Source of the DNA: Symbiodinium sp. CCMP2592
Lineage: Eukaryota; Sar; Dinophyceae; Suessiales; Symbiodiniaceae
Assembly: GCA_905221615.1 (NCBI GenBank)
Contig: CAJNDT010000581.1
Span: 116,433 to 180,432, forward strand
DNA: 64,000 bases
Direction of reading: 5' to 3'
The position numbers were made by a program, and so were the translations under genes. The notes beneath the pieces were generated by a model. It did no database searches. It worked only from the letters and a program-made list of their open reading frames with translations, and was not told where the DNA came from. Shown one piece after another: positions 1 to 13,191 of this stretch. Position 1 is the first letter of the stretch, and the number at the start of each line of letters is the position of its first letter.

Positions 1-1230
1 GATCATTCTTCGATGCATCTAGGAATCTAGGCGGCCCGTATTTTAGAGGGCTTCCAGCTCGTGGAAGGGTGGGGAGGCCCTTGAAACATGTTGGGAGACT
101 TAGGGCAAACCAGGCCTTGGATCGCCGTCGTCATCAGCACCATAAGTTCCATAAGTATGACTTACCACAGTGACTAAGAGCCCCAACCCCCCGACCATGC
201 GCATCACCTACAGGCTGGCCTCCTCTGCATCCATGGCCATCCTTTGGAGCTGGTACGCCTGAGTCGGTAGTCTGTCACTTTGGCTAAAGCCTGCAGCATC
301 CTGACCCTTCGAAAATGAAGCACGAAAGTGCGGACACCCTGCTCCCGATCCTGCCAAGCTCCCGGCCTGCTGACAGTTCCAGACCTGGCAACTGTCAGGG
401 TTTAAAGATTTGGGGTTTAGAGTTCAAGGGCTTAGGCTGTCAGGTGCAGGCTTTATGAAAGTTTGGGCTTGAGGCCTTTGGGGCTTCGGGTGCCGGGTCT
501 AGGCTTTCGGGGTTTAGGGGTTGAGGATTTAGCAAGGGCGCTGGTCTGTAGGAGCCTCTGACTAGCCAGAGGGATGGGTCGACGAAGGCCGTGGCGTTCC
601 GAAATCTCCTGCGCCTTCCAGTTAGAAGCTGATCACAAACTGAAACGAATGCTGAAACAAAGGACCTCCCAAAAAGATAAGCATCCGCACAGTTGCCCCA
701 TGCTGTTACCCGCACGAGCATGAGTTCTAGGAGGCTTTGTATCACACCTTCACAGTAAATTGCTCGAATTGCGACTCTGCACGTCCAATCCCTGAAACCT
801 GTATCCGCCATGCTTGTCGATCCGGCTTTGTTCTCTCGAAACCACGCCGAACAAAGTAAGCGCAACACCAACACCAGACGTTGAGGCCTCCCGCAGCCAG
901 GCCTTCTGGTTTTGGGTTCGGCCTTAGCGCAAGTCTGGCTTTCGCATAGTGAAGCCCGTGACTCTTTGTAATTTGTTGCATAACGTGCTGCCAAGTTTCA
1001 GCATTCATTCACCTAACAAAGATGCGCAGCATCGCGGGGCCAGTACGATCTTTTGGCCGAGCGAGGCCTTGTCCGCGATGGCTTGAACCATCCGGCGGCG
1101 CCTTGCGCCTGCACTCACACGCGTTCTCTGGGAGATCGCACAAGCTCGAAAGGAGTGGAGAAAAGACCGGAAAGAAGTAGACTAATATACCCAGGTGGGC
1201 GGCCCGCAGGGCAAGAGCAGGGCCCAGGCC
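1..1230. other. non-coding host DNA with telomere-like words
   Basis: No gene is recognised here. Around 400-545 the sequence is built of degenerate GGGTTTAG-type words (GGGTTTA, GGGGTTTAG, AGGATTTAG). These resemble the TTTAGGG telomere repeat used by dinoflagellates and plants, but they do not form a clean tandem array. The long minus-strand reading frame across 440-994 is low-complexity Pro/Leu-rich and is taken as a chance frame in this repeat. Confidence 0.5.
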
Positions 1231-1651
1231 TCTCTTCACAAAACCATCCGGGAGATCGTCTGCGGCTCTTTAGCCGTACAACATTCATCCATTCAGGAGC
1301 TCTCACGCTCTCACATTAACATCCCTAAATCAAGGTTTGCGGGGCTGTGATGCTTAACCACAACACCGAACTGACTTCGACTCAGTGTCCACTTTTGAAG
1401 GTCCTGGGGTCTGTGGTGCTTTTTTTGAATAACTCTTCTGTGGACAACCTGCATGTCGATGTCACATGCCCCATGGTGCAAGTCTGACGGCTCCAAGCGC
1501 ACCCTGAATCCCGAAGCCTTGGAATTGAAGCACTCAAAAAATGGAGGACGCTAGGACTAGGAACAAAAATTCAATTGCGCAGGCAAGCAGGACCCCGCAC
1601 GCGCTGGGCGTGGGAGGCGCTGCTCAGGGCCTGGCCTCTACGAGAAGCTCA
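1231..1651 (+). repeat. 421-bp dispersed repeat, copy A
   Basis: This segment is nearly identical to 9819-10239 in the same orientation, and the two stay colinear with a constant offset of 8588. Similarity begins at TCTCTTCACAAAACCATCC and stops abruptly after GAGAAGCTCA. A handful of substitutions are visible, for example near 1252 and 1465. I see no terminal inverted repeats, poly-A tail or target duplication, so the element class is unknown. It contains no convincing ORF. Confidence 0.85.
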
Positions 1652-3824
1652 CCTGCCAGAAAGCACTCGACCCTGAATCCGGGAGCCTTGCTATGAGTAC
1701 CGGTCTTGACAACATCAAGAAAGGGAAGCAAGCACATGAACACTCGGGCAGACCTCAAACTACTGGGGCCAGCACGTGTCTCCGCCATTGCTGCGGGATG
1801 CACCTTCCCTACCAAGACCCTCCTTCGACCCTCAATTTGAGAAGCTGTGAAAATGGCTTCTAAATGAAGGCACCTCGAAAACACGCAAATTGAAGGCACT
1901 TGTAATGCTGCTGCCGGTGGTGTTACGTACTTGGCAAGTCACGGCAAAAAGCTGTCTGGTCGAGAGCACTCTAGTCATCGGTGGATGTTTGTTTGAAAGT
2001 AGCGGGCTCAGGCTCCGTAGCACAAGTTATAAGTTATAATGCTAAAGGCGAAAATTGATGGCAAATTGCCGCATGAAGACGGTTTCTCTGTCTGTGTATC
2101 ACCATATACCTTTTTTCCCGAAAGGGGTTGGGTTGGATGGCATCAGAGAGGATGAATGACCTAAACTATATGGACATGTGTATTGAATCGACTTCAGGTT
2201 GGGTTCGAGTAAACTCGATCAGGTTAGAACAGCAGATGCAATTCGACCGGGTTGGTCAACAAGTTAAGTTAGGTTGTGCGCCTGTGAATACAGGTTACAA
2301 GGTGTAAGTCAGAAACAGAAATGTTTGCTTGGATTGTGTGTCAGGCTTGGCCTATAGACTGTATAGACGAAAATCTTGGCTTGTTATAACACTGCATACT
2401 GCTCGTGTGCTCGAACTGTATATATTGCTGTAGGTTCGATAAGCTACATTTCATTACATCTTTCAACTTAAAGCAAATTCGTTTCGAAATCGCATTTTGC
2501 ACACATGCTGGATTCCGCTACACGGTTTAGAGTATTCTGGTTCAGTGCACCTACTTACCAGATTCGACTGGGAGATAACGTCGGACCAAATTAAGAGGAC
2601 AATTTACAGCAAGGCTGCTCGATAGATATTAGAAAGGTGACTAAGTGTGTGGATATATAGAACGTCGGTACACGATACATGCCTGGGTCGCTGCGTTCGG
2701 AACTATACCGCGTTTGCATGCACGTAATTGCGGATAGATAGGCTTGCAATATAATATGCAACATTGGAAAGGACCGACACTTCTTGAGCTGAGCCCCGCT
2801 AGGGCTATAGGTCTAGGTGCACTCATTCCTGATTTGTTGGTTGTGTTTCTGCTTGTTCCTGGTTCCTTCTTCCTAGCTTTTCTGTTGCTGGTTTAATCCA
2901 TAAGCAATGATCGACAGAGTTTTGGTTCCAAAAACTGTGCAAGCATGAGATCCGGAGGCGTTTTGGAAACAACTCTGTGAGTGCACCTCACCAGGCAAAC
3001 TGCTCGTGCACGTGCTGGACTGCTTTCTCTCTTTGTCGCGAAGGAATCCCGACTCCCGACACCCGAAATGGCTCCGTAGCACGCGGTGGCCCTCTACAGA
3101 GGTCGTTTTCTGGCGGTCATGGTCCAAAACTCGGGAAAGGTGGAAATGCAACAACGATGCAACAACTGACACGCACTGACACGCGCCCCTGTCGCCTGTA
3201 GGTATATAAGGCCTTGAAATTGAGGCCAGTACCCTCCTTTCGAAGGCACTTGTTGGAGAACCGACACGCGATGACACGCACTGACACGCACGATTTTGCT
3301 AATTCTGGTTTCTCGGACGACCTGCCCCGTTGCCGGCTCTGACATCAGTTTTGCAGGCCCATGAAAGGACCGTAGCTCGTAGCTCTGTGGAAGAACTGCT
3401 GTCCAAATCAAGACCGCCATGCAACCGCAAACCAATTCTTGCAGCAACTGTACAGTTGATGTGCTGTGCCTGTGCATGCATGCTATCTACAAGCAGTGTG
3501 TAAATATACGTATATATGTATACCTTGTGTACTAGCCATCCAACCGAACTTGAATGCAACAGTTTAGCACGGAATCTCGCTCAGCTCGCGACACCCAACA
3601 CCATCCATACCGCCAGCCGTTCACCATGTCATATTCCTACACGTGTCATATCTGTCTGTAGGTACATGCATATATCAGACCCATTAAATTTGCCGTACAA
3701 CCATCGAAATCTTGGTCGGCAACAGATTGGCACAATTTCAGCCCCATGTCTCGCCCCTCCAGCCTGCAACCCGAAAAGAGCACGCGAAAAACCTAAGGCG
3801 GATCATGCATGCTCATCCGCAATA
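1652..3824. other. no gene recognised
   Basis: AT-richer non-coding sequence with scattered short ORFs in all frames. No family motif, splice-consistent exon or structured RNA was seen. Confidence 0.5.
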
Positions 3825-3884
3825 CATATAGATATAGATATAGATATAGATATAGATATAGATATAGATATAGATATAGAGATA
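3825..3884. repeat. (GATATA)n hexanucleotide microsatellite
   Basis: About nine tandem copies of a six-base unit (GATATA/ATAGAT) with one interrupted unit at the end. The Ile-Asp dipeptide run readable on the plus strand is a translation of this repeat and not a gene. Confidence 0.95.
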
Positions 3885-5441
3885 CACAAAAACATGCATG
3901 TGTGCATGTGTACTGTGTGACCGAGTATTCAATGAAAGAAACGTGCAATTTTGAACTGCATACGACGACGCTGAGGCGATGCCTGGACGCCGATGGTGCC
4001 TCCGTGCCTCCTGCAAAGCCCCTGAATCGGAAAAGCGCTGCCCACGACGTTTAACATGATGCTGTGCATCATACTGCAACAAGGTTCCAGACGACCTGTC
4101 TATCCCTTAAGGACATAGCTTTTGAGGCAACAAAAGTCTGGAGCTTCAGCTGCCAAAGCGCACACACGACGCACAGTTTTTTTTCTAAAGGAAGGGCTCT
4201 CACGGCTGAAAGAGATTCGAGACTCAAGGGGTCCGCTGCAGACAGAGAGAGTTCATAACCTTGAACCCTTGTTGATGGGACAAGTGTCGATAGGTACATT
4301 CTGTTTCAACTTCTGGCTGGGTGATTACATCACAACTTGTTGTCGATCGATCTCACTAACACTGCTGAAGACGGAAATTGAAGTCCGCCGTACTGGCAAA
4401 AGCTGGATTGATAAGTTCAAACCTTTCTCACCGGGAATGCGAGCTCAGTGCGAGCTCTTCGAACCTCGGACAACCGGCTGCGTGTCTGAGCCGTAACCCT
4501 GTTTGAGACTCCTATGGAGAAGGATAATGATGCAATGTTTTTAACGGCAAATACATCGAATGATAAAATTGACGGTAATGCTGATCATACTAGCCGTAAG
4601 ACTGATGAGAACGATGGTGACAATCGAATGATAGCAATCTAACAATCGAATAAGTCTTAAATACCGACATTAACAAATGAACGATGGGTGATTAGATGAG
4701 TACATAAACAAATCAGTCATGACAAGTAACAATGAACGATACTGGACTAAAGGGACTGACAAATGGTCATAAAATGGATCTACAAACAGTAAACATCAAC
4801 AAAATACTGTACACAACAAAAAATCAAGTGCGCACTGCTATTTGTACTAATTCGTATTGGTGTCATTACTATGATCAACACTAAATCCTTTGTCGCCATC
4901 GCCTCAGCCGTGCAATAAGACAAAAGAAGCCAACGTCCCCTTCCGCTCCCACCGTCTGTGCTCAGGGTGTCACGCAATGGCAGCCTCGGAATAAGGGGGC
5001 GCACAGCCCACAGCAAATACTGTCCGGATTTCTTTTTGGAAGACCCGACACAAGGTGCACTACACTTCAGGGTCTCGGTAGTCATCGCACGACAGCCCTT
5101 TGGGGCCGCACCCCAGTCTTAGCGTTGGTTGGCCCCAGTTGCACCGCACCTTCCCTAAAGTTCTAGAGAATCTTGGTCGATGCTTACCACGTCTCATTGC
5201 CCGTGTCTTTTTGCAGAAGCGCCGAGGATTACAGTGACAGAAACGTGTAATTCTGAATCGCGCACGGTGACAATATTTTGACAACATATTCGGTGGTGCG
5301 AACAACAGCTCGCAGCGCGTCAGTTCAGTTCAAAACAACTTTGTGGACTGCCGAACATTTCGGTTAAGATGACGCATCTTTCAGGAGAGGGTTGGAGAAA
5401 CGATGCCGTGTGTGAAACTAGGCTGACCTGCAGCCTGTGGT
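3885..5441. other. no gene recognised
   Basis: Non-coding sequence. The stretch near 5060-5130 is a diverged relative of part of the repeat at 5442-5640: both carry CACTTCAGGG..CTCGG..GTCATCG followed by GGGCCGCACC. Confidence 0.45.
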
Positions 5442-5640
5442 GTCTCAGCGAGGCGAGTTCGTCATCTCGGGATCGGTGACGAAGCACCGCCGTACCGTAC
5501 TCCGGGCAAGCACTTCAGGGCCTCGGCGGTCATCGAATTGTGCCGCAGGCGGTGCTGCGCGACAGCATTTCAGGGCCGCACCGAGCCGTCGCCGATGAAG
5601 TCGCTGATCATGCCCAGCCACGTCTCGTCGGAGGGCTCCG
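5442..5640 (-). repeat. about 195-bp dispersed repeat with exon-like content, copy A
   Basis: This segment matches 16082-16275 at roughly 85-90 percent by eye, beginning GTCTCAGCGAGGCGAGTT and ending CGGAGGGCTCCG. On the minus strand both copies read a conserved short peptide, EPSDETWLGMISDFIGDG here and EPSGQTWLGMISDFISNG in the other copy, followed by a stop a few codons on. The substitutions look mostly conservative, which suggests that the repeat carries or derives from a coding exon. The family was not recognised. Confidence 0.7.
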
Positions 5641-5970
5641 GCGGAAACGCCCGGAGTGCGGGCCTTCTCTCGCACAACTTGCATCTTTTCTCTTTAGGCA
5701 CGCTGCGCGGCTTGAGAAGCAGGGCCTCTGTGTGGGCGAACTCCCACCCACCTCAGCTCAGGACTCGGACCGAGCTCAAACATGATCATCTAGCCGTACT
5801 GATCCTCAACTGCGGCATCACCATCACCATTTCCTGCACCATCACCATTGCCATTGGGGGCTCTATGTTGGTATCTGCCAACAGCTGAAGATGCCTGAAT
5901 GCTTGACGTCTGCCCGTGCTGCAAAGCATGTCGCTGGACATGATTGAAACACTGGCCGAAAGCCAGGGCA

Positions 5971-6918
5971 CTTGTTGTCAATCATATGATTGTCTTTCGC
6001 TTCCAAGGCTTTTTGAACTGACTCCTCGCAGGGGATGATGCACCAGTAGGACATCAGTGCGACCCAACCCCAACATTTCTCTTTCTCCGGCACATGCGTC
6101 TCCTCGTCTGTGAACTTCACAAACGCGAACCCACGAGATGTTCCGTCTGGCAGGCGCTTTATGTCAACGCTGTCCACCTTCCAAAGCTACACAAGGGACG
6201 TTCCGGAGACCTAAACTAACACGAGTTTGCGGCTCTGCATTTGCACAATGCCACGACGAGCAGAATAAGCCGAGCTTTCTCTGAACAAACGGATGCAACT
6301 CGCCGCCTGACCGTACTTCGCAAAATGGGCGGCCACCTGTCGAGGTGCTTGAACTGGCGGGCACACGCGAACTTTCATTTAAGGATGGATTCATGCGAAT
6401 TTCCTTTGCGTCGTCTTTAACCGGCAACAAAGCGAAGGCGCGCCCCCTGTGAGCAGGGGCGACACACCAATAGCAGGAATAGCCATAATAGTCATAATGA
6501 TAATGATGAAATGGTTTCCCATTCCATTACTTGCTTCCTGGCTTGGGGGGGCGGCAGTAGTTCTTTGAGAGCGAGAACGAAGTTGCGTCCCAGTTCGTCA
6601 GGCTCTGGAGAGATCTTTTCTGCCAAGCGCCGGTTCCCCGCCCAGGAGCACACAGTGGGCCTTGTTTGCACGAGTGGTTTTGCGCAAACCGCCAACGAAG
6701 ACCGTGGTTGCCTGGTCAAGGCGACATCCGGGAGTGCATAAAAAGCTCCACCAGACCCCGAACTGGCTGAACTGTTCCTGCCGCAGTTCACACCCCATTC
6801 TGATGACAAAGGTCCGAGCATAGTGTCTGATGCCGCCCTGCTATCCCAGTAAGCCGCTGACGCACAAATCATATCGCGTCAAATCTTGCGGGATGCGACC
6901 CACAAAGACTTTTCGCAC
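5971..6918 (-). CDS. RRM RNA-binding protein, split over several short exons (partial)
   Basis: Five minus-strand exon-like segments build RNA-recognition-motif pieces. They are about 6877-6918 (VRKVFVGRIPQDLT, an RNP2 strand), 6673-6711 (ATTVFVGGLRKTT, a second RNP2), 6312-6336 (VAAHFAKYG, helix 1), 6097-6177 (VDSVDIKRLPDG then the RNP1 motif SRGFAFVKF) and 5971-6024 (ESVQKALEAKDNHMIDNK, helix 2 and beta 4). Each begins after an AG|G acceptor. Several donors do not look like GT, which is usual in dinoflagellates. The last four run in RRM order and form one domain; the first is a second RNP2 strand without its own RNP1. The layout recalls two-RRM hnRNP or Musashi-like proteins, which bind single-stranded RNA. 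Exon edges are approximate and the ends of the gene were not found. The RRM assignment is strong and the gene model is weak. Confidence 0.75.
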
Positions 6919-7691
6919 CTGGCATAAAGTTCCATCACAAACATGGGCGTGCTGCACAAATTCGCCTCGGCCTTGGCCGAAGCGTTCGGAGTTTCCCACA
7001 GGGATCCTCCTTGCTTGCCCTCCGCTTAATCCGGCTCGCTGACCCCGCCCCCCCTCCAAGGTCAGATGACGAAGTTTCGTGTCTCCCCCCCCCCTTTTGC
7101 TTGGTTGTTTTCTGCGCTCAAGTGAAGCATCGGCCGAATTCGTCCGCCCTCTTGACATGTGGCCGCGCCGAGGCAGACGACGCGAAGGCGTTTGCAATCA
7201 GAGGCTGGAGGGAGTGAGCCTGAGAGGGCGGGACCGCTTTGTTCCGCTCAAAGTCCTGCATCCACGCGGAAGTGCAAAAGACGGAGTGCGTGTTCCATAG
7301 CTTATCAGCCTGGGACGGTGTCGGAGCAGCAGAAAATGAAGCCGGGCTGAACCTGGCGACTAAGAGAGCTCAGCTCTGTCTCCCGATCGTGGCCTCCAAG
7401 CACGGCCAGACCACTCCAGTCGACCTTGGCAAGATCCACTACTGATCATGCCAACTCGACTGCCACGACTCTGTTCAGGGCTAAGCTCGAGGCTTTGGTC
7501 GTCCAAGCTTGGGGTTGCGCCTGCATTTGTGCTGACGGCGCTCAGGGGTTTGTTCCTTGGAAGCGCAAGCATAAGCACAGTCAACGAAGACACTCGACCT
7601 CGCAGCTTGAGCCGGACACTCCCAAGGTACACGTTCGGAGGTTGCTGCACCTGGCGACTCACTTCAGAAACGTAAGTATCGCATTTCGAAG

Positions 7692-7790
7692 GAGTGGTAG
7701 ACAGCCTGCCGAAAGCTTCGACGATGTGCTGCTGCGCAGATCTGTCAACTCCTTCGACAATGGCAGCTGCTTCCAGCACAATGTTCCTAC
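7692..7790 (-). CDS. exon-like fragment, family unknown
   Basis: After an acceptor (ACATACAAG|G) the minus strand reads a clean helical segment containing NIVLEAAAIVEGVDRSAQQH and then IVEAFGRL. A second possible exon, VQQPPNVYLGSV, follows a CCAG|G at about 7654. These sit 0.8 kb upstream of the RRM exons in the same orientation and could be 5' exons of that gene. No domain was recognised. Confidence 0.35.
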
Positions 7791-9818
7791 CTTGTATGTC
7801 AAATTCAAAACCACTTCGGAACCTCTGTAGATTCGCACGGGCTGCTGCAAACAGACCCGCATGTTACCAGAAACGTGCGGTCACGGGTAATGGTGGCAAA
7901 CGTCGCAAATGCTTTCAAGCATCAGGCAGAGGTTTGAATTGACGGTCTCGCGGCTGCTGTCCGAGGTCTTTAATGAGGCATTTACAATACAATCTCCAGC
8001 TCGGCCCTTCATGCCACTGTGTACAGTTCGTGCGTACCGGCCCGGAAGTTTCTCCACTGATGGCGCAAGGACATCATGCGGCGAACGATGGGCTGGTCAT
8101 GCTTTTTCAAAGGACAGCCAAAACGGTGACGGAACGGGGAGTGAGACCAGACTATCAGGAGAAGCTGTGAAAGTCAGAGCAAAGCTTGCGACGCTCCGCA
8201 AAACCTGACTTGGCAGCATGCCGTCGTGTGCTGATCTTTCGATACCACGCACGTTTAACACTTCAAGTGCCTTGAACTACCAAAGCTGGCGGCTGAAATA
8301 CTCGCATGGCGAGGTCACCTGTGGACAAGTACTTCTGCACCTCACGGAATCCCTCTAAAGCCACTCTTCGACTTCACATGTGGATATCTGTTAGACATCA
8401 TGTTTGGAGGAGAAATTCCGGAGTGAATTTCAACGCGACCTCGGAGTGATGCTGGAGCGAATTTGCGATTTTGGTGCGAAGTTTCCACGAAGTTTTGCGG
8501 TTACCGGATCGGTCAGGGAGTTGGAGCGATTTGGAAAGTAGCGGAGTGATGGCTAGGTCCGCCAAGCGATTTTAGACTTAGAGTGTCTTCAAAGTCATTT
8601 TCGGGTTCTCTCCCTGCAAATCGTTCGACTCTCACGTCAGATGCAGGACAGGATTGAATGGGCCACTCCGGCCACTCCGTCACAACGTTTTCGGAGGTCT
8701 GGTGCGCATCACATGCAAACGAGTTCAATGACTCCCGAGCGGCAGACGATGCACTTTCTGCAGCGATTCGGCGAAGCTCTCTGAGCCCGGAGCTGAGGAG
8801 TTCTGCCACTCACCTGCCAAGTTACGTTTCAGTTTGCGGGTTTTTCTGCAAAGTGCTAGGAGTGCGAGGAGCACTGAGTCGGCGGCTGCTACCTGTAGAT
8901 GTAGAGCTAGAAGGGGATCTCGAGAATGTGCTTGTCTCCGTTTTTCCATCCTTTGCCCGGCTCGCAGTGCAGTGCTTGGTGTCGGTGTACATTCCCAACC
9001 ATTTCTGGCCGCCTAGATCATGACCGTATGACGGCTTTCGCTTGCACTGGGGCCTTTGCGAGACGCATTTCCAGCAGCGCGTCCTGCTGCAGTGGTCTTG
9101 AGCTGATCCAGCGCGCTTTCACTGGGAAAGTTACCCAAGCTGTGTGGGGCCTGGAGCATCCTGGTGAAGTTGGTCCGGCTGGCGCTGGCAGTGTCCTCGG
9201 AGACAAGTCACGAGCATACGGAGCTGACAGCCCTTCGCCAACTAACACGACGGACTCTTTTCAGGGGGCCCTGCTGCTGGTACTCCGTCGACGTGAGCGC
9301 GTATGAAACTCACAGCGAAGCGATGCAAAGACGAAACCAGCAAACCCAGCATCGCGACAATCTGTTGTAAGCTCCGAGCTGTCCTGTCAGCACAGCCTGC
9401 GGGCAGCTTGAGCTCAGTTAATCTCTGCCTCCACATGCCGCATGGACTGGCTGCAACTCTTCATGTCACAGTGTGCCTTGTGCCGCTTTGACATCCACTG
9501 CGCAACCTGCACATCACAAAGACGAAAGCCGTATTGTGGTCAGGGCCTGTGCAGCTGATACACCGAAACCGATCGCCAAACCTCAGGCCCCCGAAGTCTC
9601 GACCCACATCTCGGCAGGCCCGCAGCTCATGTCCAGCCTGGACTGCATCGAAGCTTTCTGGCCTGAGTCAGCACACCGCACAGGTAGAGAAGAAAGCAGG
9701 GTACGCAGTTACTTTCCTGGACAAAGGAACAAAGGCCGAGGCTCATCCAAAGTGCCATCGAAACGACCTGGCACGACAGACAAGCGGGTCTTGCCCGTTC
9801 GAGTAAGGGCTCTTTAAT
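7791..9818. other. no firm gene
   Basis: Non-coding in appearance. One minus-strand stretch near 8700-8810 (AELLSSGLRELRRIAAESAS..) has a coding-like helical composition, but I could not tie it to a family or to matched splice sites. Confidence 0.4.
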
Positions 9819-10239
9819 TCTCTTCACAAAACCATCCCTGAGATCATCTGCGGCTCTTTAGCCGTACAACATTCATCCATTCAGGAGCTCTCACGCTCTC
9901 ACATTAACATCCTTAAATCAAGGTTTGCGGGGCTGTGATGCTTAACCACAACACCGAACTGACTTCGACTCAGTGTCCACTTTTGAAGGTCCTGGGGTCT
10001 GTGGTGCTTTTTTTGAATAACTCTTCTGTGGACAACCTGCATGTCGATTTCACATGCCCCATGGTGCAAGTCTGACGGCTCCAAGCGCACCCTGAATCCC
10101 GAAGCCTTGGAATTGAAGCACTCAAAAAATGGAGGACGCTAGGACTAGGAACAAAAATTCAATTGCGCAGGCAAGCAGGACCCCGCACGCGCTGGGCGTG
10201 GGAGGCGCTGCTCAGGGCCTGGCCTCTACGAGAAGCTCA
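9819..10239 (+). repeat. 421-bp dispersed repeat, copy B
   Basis: Second copy of the repeat at 1231-1651, same orientation. Both ends are abrupt: the flanks on each side are unrelated between the two copies. This supports a dispersed element and argues against a larger segmental duplication. Confidence 0.85.
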
Positions 10240-10590
10240 GCTTGCCTGTACAGTAGCATGCAAGACTTACTTTGCGACATGAAAGAGATACTGATATGGT
10301 GCCAAAGTGCAAGCAGAAACACGACGCTCTCTATCTCTTTTTGTTTCGAGCACATTCCACAGCTCTTGGTCATGCAAATCTGGCCTTCTCAACCGTGCTT
10401 GCAGCAGATTTGGCACGGGAAGCACTATGCTCTCAGAGATGTCAGCCCCACATATCAGTGAGCACTTCAAGTGGTAGTCATCGCGGCCACGAATTCAACA
10501 ACAAACTTCCATCATCAATGCTTTCTTGCTCGCTTGTCATTTTTCCTATCGCTGATCCACTCCATGTGATCGATACAACGCTTCGCTGGG

Positions 10591-10715
10591 CCCACGTTTT
10601 CAAGGAGTCGTTGCACATCATGTCGGCGCAAACAGATCTCGGCGGCGCTCTGCTCGGCTGCTTTCTTGCCCTTCTGGACTGCACCCTCGACCCATTCATT
10701 GGTTCTTGGAACTTG
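10591..10715 (-). CDS. exon-like fragment, family unknown
   Basis: The minus strand reads TNEWVEGAVQKGKKAAEQ, then SAAEICLRRHDVQRLLENV. This is a helical, charge-balanced segment unlike the surrounding frames. No stop interrupts it, but the splice edges are unclear and no family was recognised. Confidence 0.25.
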
Positions 10716-12740
10716 TATTTGGCAGGACCAATTCCCATCTCCGTGGTCTGTATGGTGCTTTCGCAGCGAATCCCGGCGACTTGACGGCTCGAGTTGCCCG
10801 AGAAGCGTGTTGAGCCTGTCCATAGGAGTCGCATCCGACATGGCCCAGCGGCGTCTCTGCCGTGTGCTATTCCAGCTTGCTCCGCACAGAAGTTCATGCA
10901 ATGGCTAGACCGTCTAAATCACAATTCTGCCGCTCCAACTACTCACTGTAGTCTCGGCAGCTACGGCAGTTCCAAAAGGTGTTGCGGCAGAAGAATCGCA
11001 AAACAAACGCCTCGCAGCACAGAAAAACCCAAAAGAAACAAAAGGGCAACCGAGCGAATGCCAAGGCCCGCACACAGTGACTCCATGGCCTGGCCTCTCC
11101 ATGGCAAAGTCCATTGCAACTCAAGTCATCTGCCATGAGAAAACATTAAAAGGCAAAGAACCAAAACATAATCGATCTGAAGAACTACCCTCTGCTGCTA
11201 GCAGGCCCTTGCAACTTATTCGTGAGCCCGGGGTGGCAGCTAATGTTGCACCGGGCTTTGTCGAACTAGGGTCTATAACCACAAGTTTCGGAAATTTATT
11301 CAGCGAACCCAGTTTGTTGGGTGCACGCTTACAGACCAGAGCCTGGTCGTAAGATAATTGAAAGCCTTGGGGCTTACAGACCCAGAGCCTGGAGAATGCA
11401 GGAAGTTAAGCTTGGCCGGCTGCGGCCGGTTCCATCTCGAACCTTATTGAATTTGCTTACGAAACGAGGAGTCTGTCTGGTCACCCTCTATAATAACAAG
11501 ACTCCCGCAAAGGCTCGTTGAATGGCCTGGCTTTCATGATGTTCCCCCCGCCCCCAACCCCCGCCAACGCCTGGACACGACATGTTGGACGGCATCACGT
11601 ACTCCTGGCTGGATGCGGGGAGGGGGGGGGTTCAGGGTTTAGTATTTAGGGTCGGCTTGGAATGCACCTTCAGCAAACACTGGCATGCGAGAGTCCTTGA
11701 ACATGCAAACACACCCATTCATGGCCACTGTACGCACAAAACGGAAAGCATAATTGCACATGTAGAAAGGAGATGACCACGGTCGCATAGGGACTTGTTC
11801 TTTGACAAAGGATAAGATGTCCCCGTTGATGGGAGGGGTTTAGGGTGGTTCGCGGTCCTCTCAGATTGCTTTACATGTGTTCTGTCGCAGAAGAATAGGC
11901 GCCCAAAGAGCAGAGGGGCGACGAAGGGCAAATCCCGCACTGGTGGCAACGTGAGCTGGGGGGCTCTTGCAGACTCTGACACCATGTTTTACCAGTTTAG
12001 GCCAGCTTACACTATGTTGCGAAGTCTTGCGAATCTCCTCTACCGCCTTCACCCTCACAAGAGTCTCGTTGCTTGTGGTGCGCCCTACCAATGTCTGAGA
12101 CAAGAGCCTGCACCGCCCAGGATGAGGTCATGGGGCCTCAAGACAAAACTGCTACAGCGTAAACCTGCAATACCCTGCAACTCTCGGCATGAGGCTACAA
12201 TCGAAAGCACAGGGCATCCGCACAAATCCCGCGTGTCAGGATCCCGGCAGGAGAGCTAGCTGATGAGACTTGACAAGTATGCAGCGGAACACGTAATGAG
12301 CCAGCAAGTCTGCGTTCAATGCTCTCACACTTACACATTTCAACAAACGCGAAGCTAGAAACCCGACAAGCACCACTGCACCACGTCTATGCCCTGCGCT
12401 CTAACCCCTGAACCCTGAACCCCGAAACCCCTAAGCTCAACCGCCTCAACTCTCGGCGTCTTTCCGGCAGCAGAACAAAATCTTGCACCAAAATCAACTC
12501 ATCAATAGAATTGTGTGGTGCTTCTTGCTTCTTTTCACGCATGAGCATGCTTTGGCGGTCTGGCAATCATTGCATCTCGACCGTACGCGGGGAACGAAGC
12601 ACGGACCCACGCGACTTCACTCAACCATTACACGCCTGACGCTGTAGGACTGTAGGAGCCGCAGAGCTGACTCTGCGAACTCAAATCCCGAACCTGGTGC
12701 TGCTCTCCCAACGCTCGCCGGGTGCATTCGATCTGCAATG
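10716..12740. other. no firm gene; telomere-like words near 12.40 kb
   Basis: No gene is recognised. At 12395-12445 the plus strand carries degenerate CCCTGAACCCTGAACCCC words, the CCCTAAA-like counterpart of the run near 400-545. A GGGTTTAGGG word also occurs near 11830. Confidence 0.45.
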
Positions 12741-13191
12741 GGCGGACCTCGGAGTCGCCGGTGACCACCCGAGTGCAAAGCGCCTTCAGCTCCTGGAAGT
12801 ACTCCTCTCAAGGGCTGCCACCAGCAGCGATGCAGAGCTCCGTGCATGTCCGTGTGTGTTGAGAAAGGAAAGCTCAGCTCCGGTCCCGCTTGGCAAGCAG
12901 CCGAAGGTCGTTGTGCCCAGCCCTGGGGTACCTCGGCATGGCACTGAAGCTCTGGAAAGACGAAAGCCAGAAACAATGGGGGCAAACCTGGAGAGGGATG
13001 AGATGGAGAGAGCCCTAGGAGGACCGGCGGCCGTCGCCGCGACCTAGAACTATGGGATTCCCTCAAGCCAGTCGTTTCTTCTGTCTAGTGCACTGAGGAG
13101 AGAGAACCGACCGCTGCCATTTTGGAGAGCTCACCGGCTGCAAAACGGCGAGGCTCTTCTACAAAATGTCTGAAAACGTCATTCAACTTGA
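12741..13191 (-). repeat. about 455-bp duplicated segment, copy A
   Basis: Nearly identical to 16329-16790 in the same orientation. The differences are small indels (a 6-bp GATGGC-like unit and the GTGTGTTG tract) and scattered substitutions. On the minus strand both copies contain an open coding-like piece, EEYFQELKALCTRVVTGD then SEVRP, beside the right-hand part of the repeat. This again looks like a dispersed unit carrying an exon fragment. Confidence 0.85.

Noticed and set aside
3516..3920. ORF ending in an Ile-Asp dipeptide run
   Set aside because: Produced by the hexanucleotide microsatellite.
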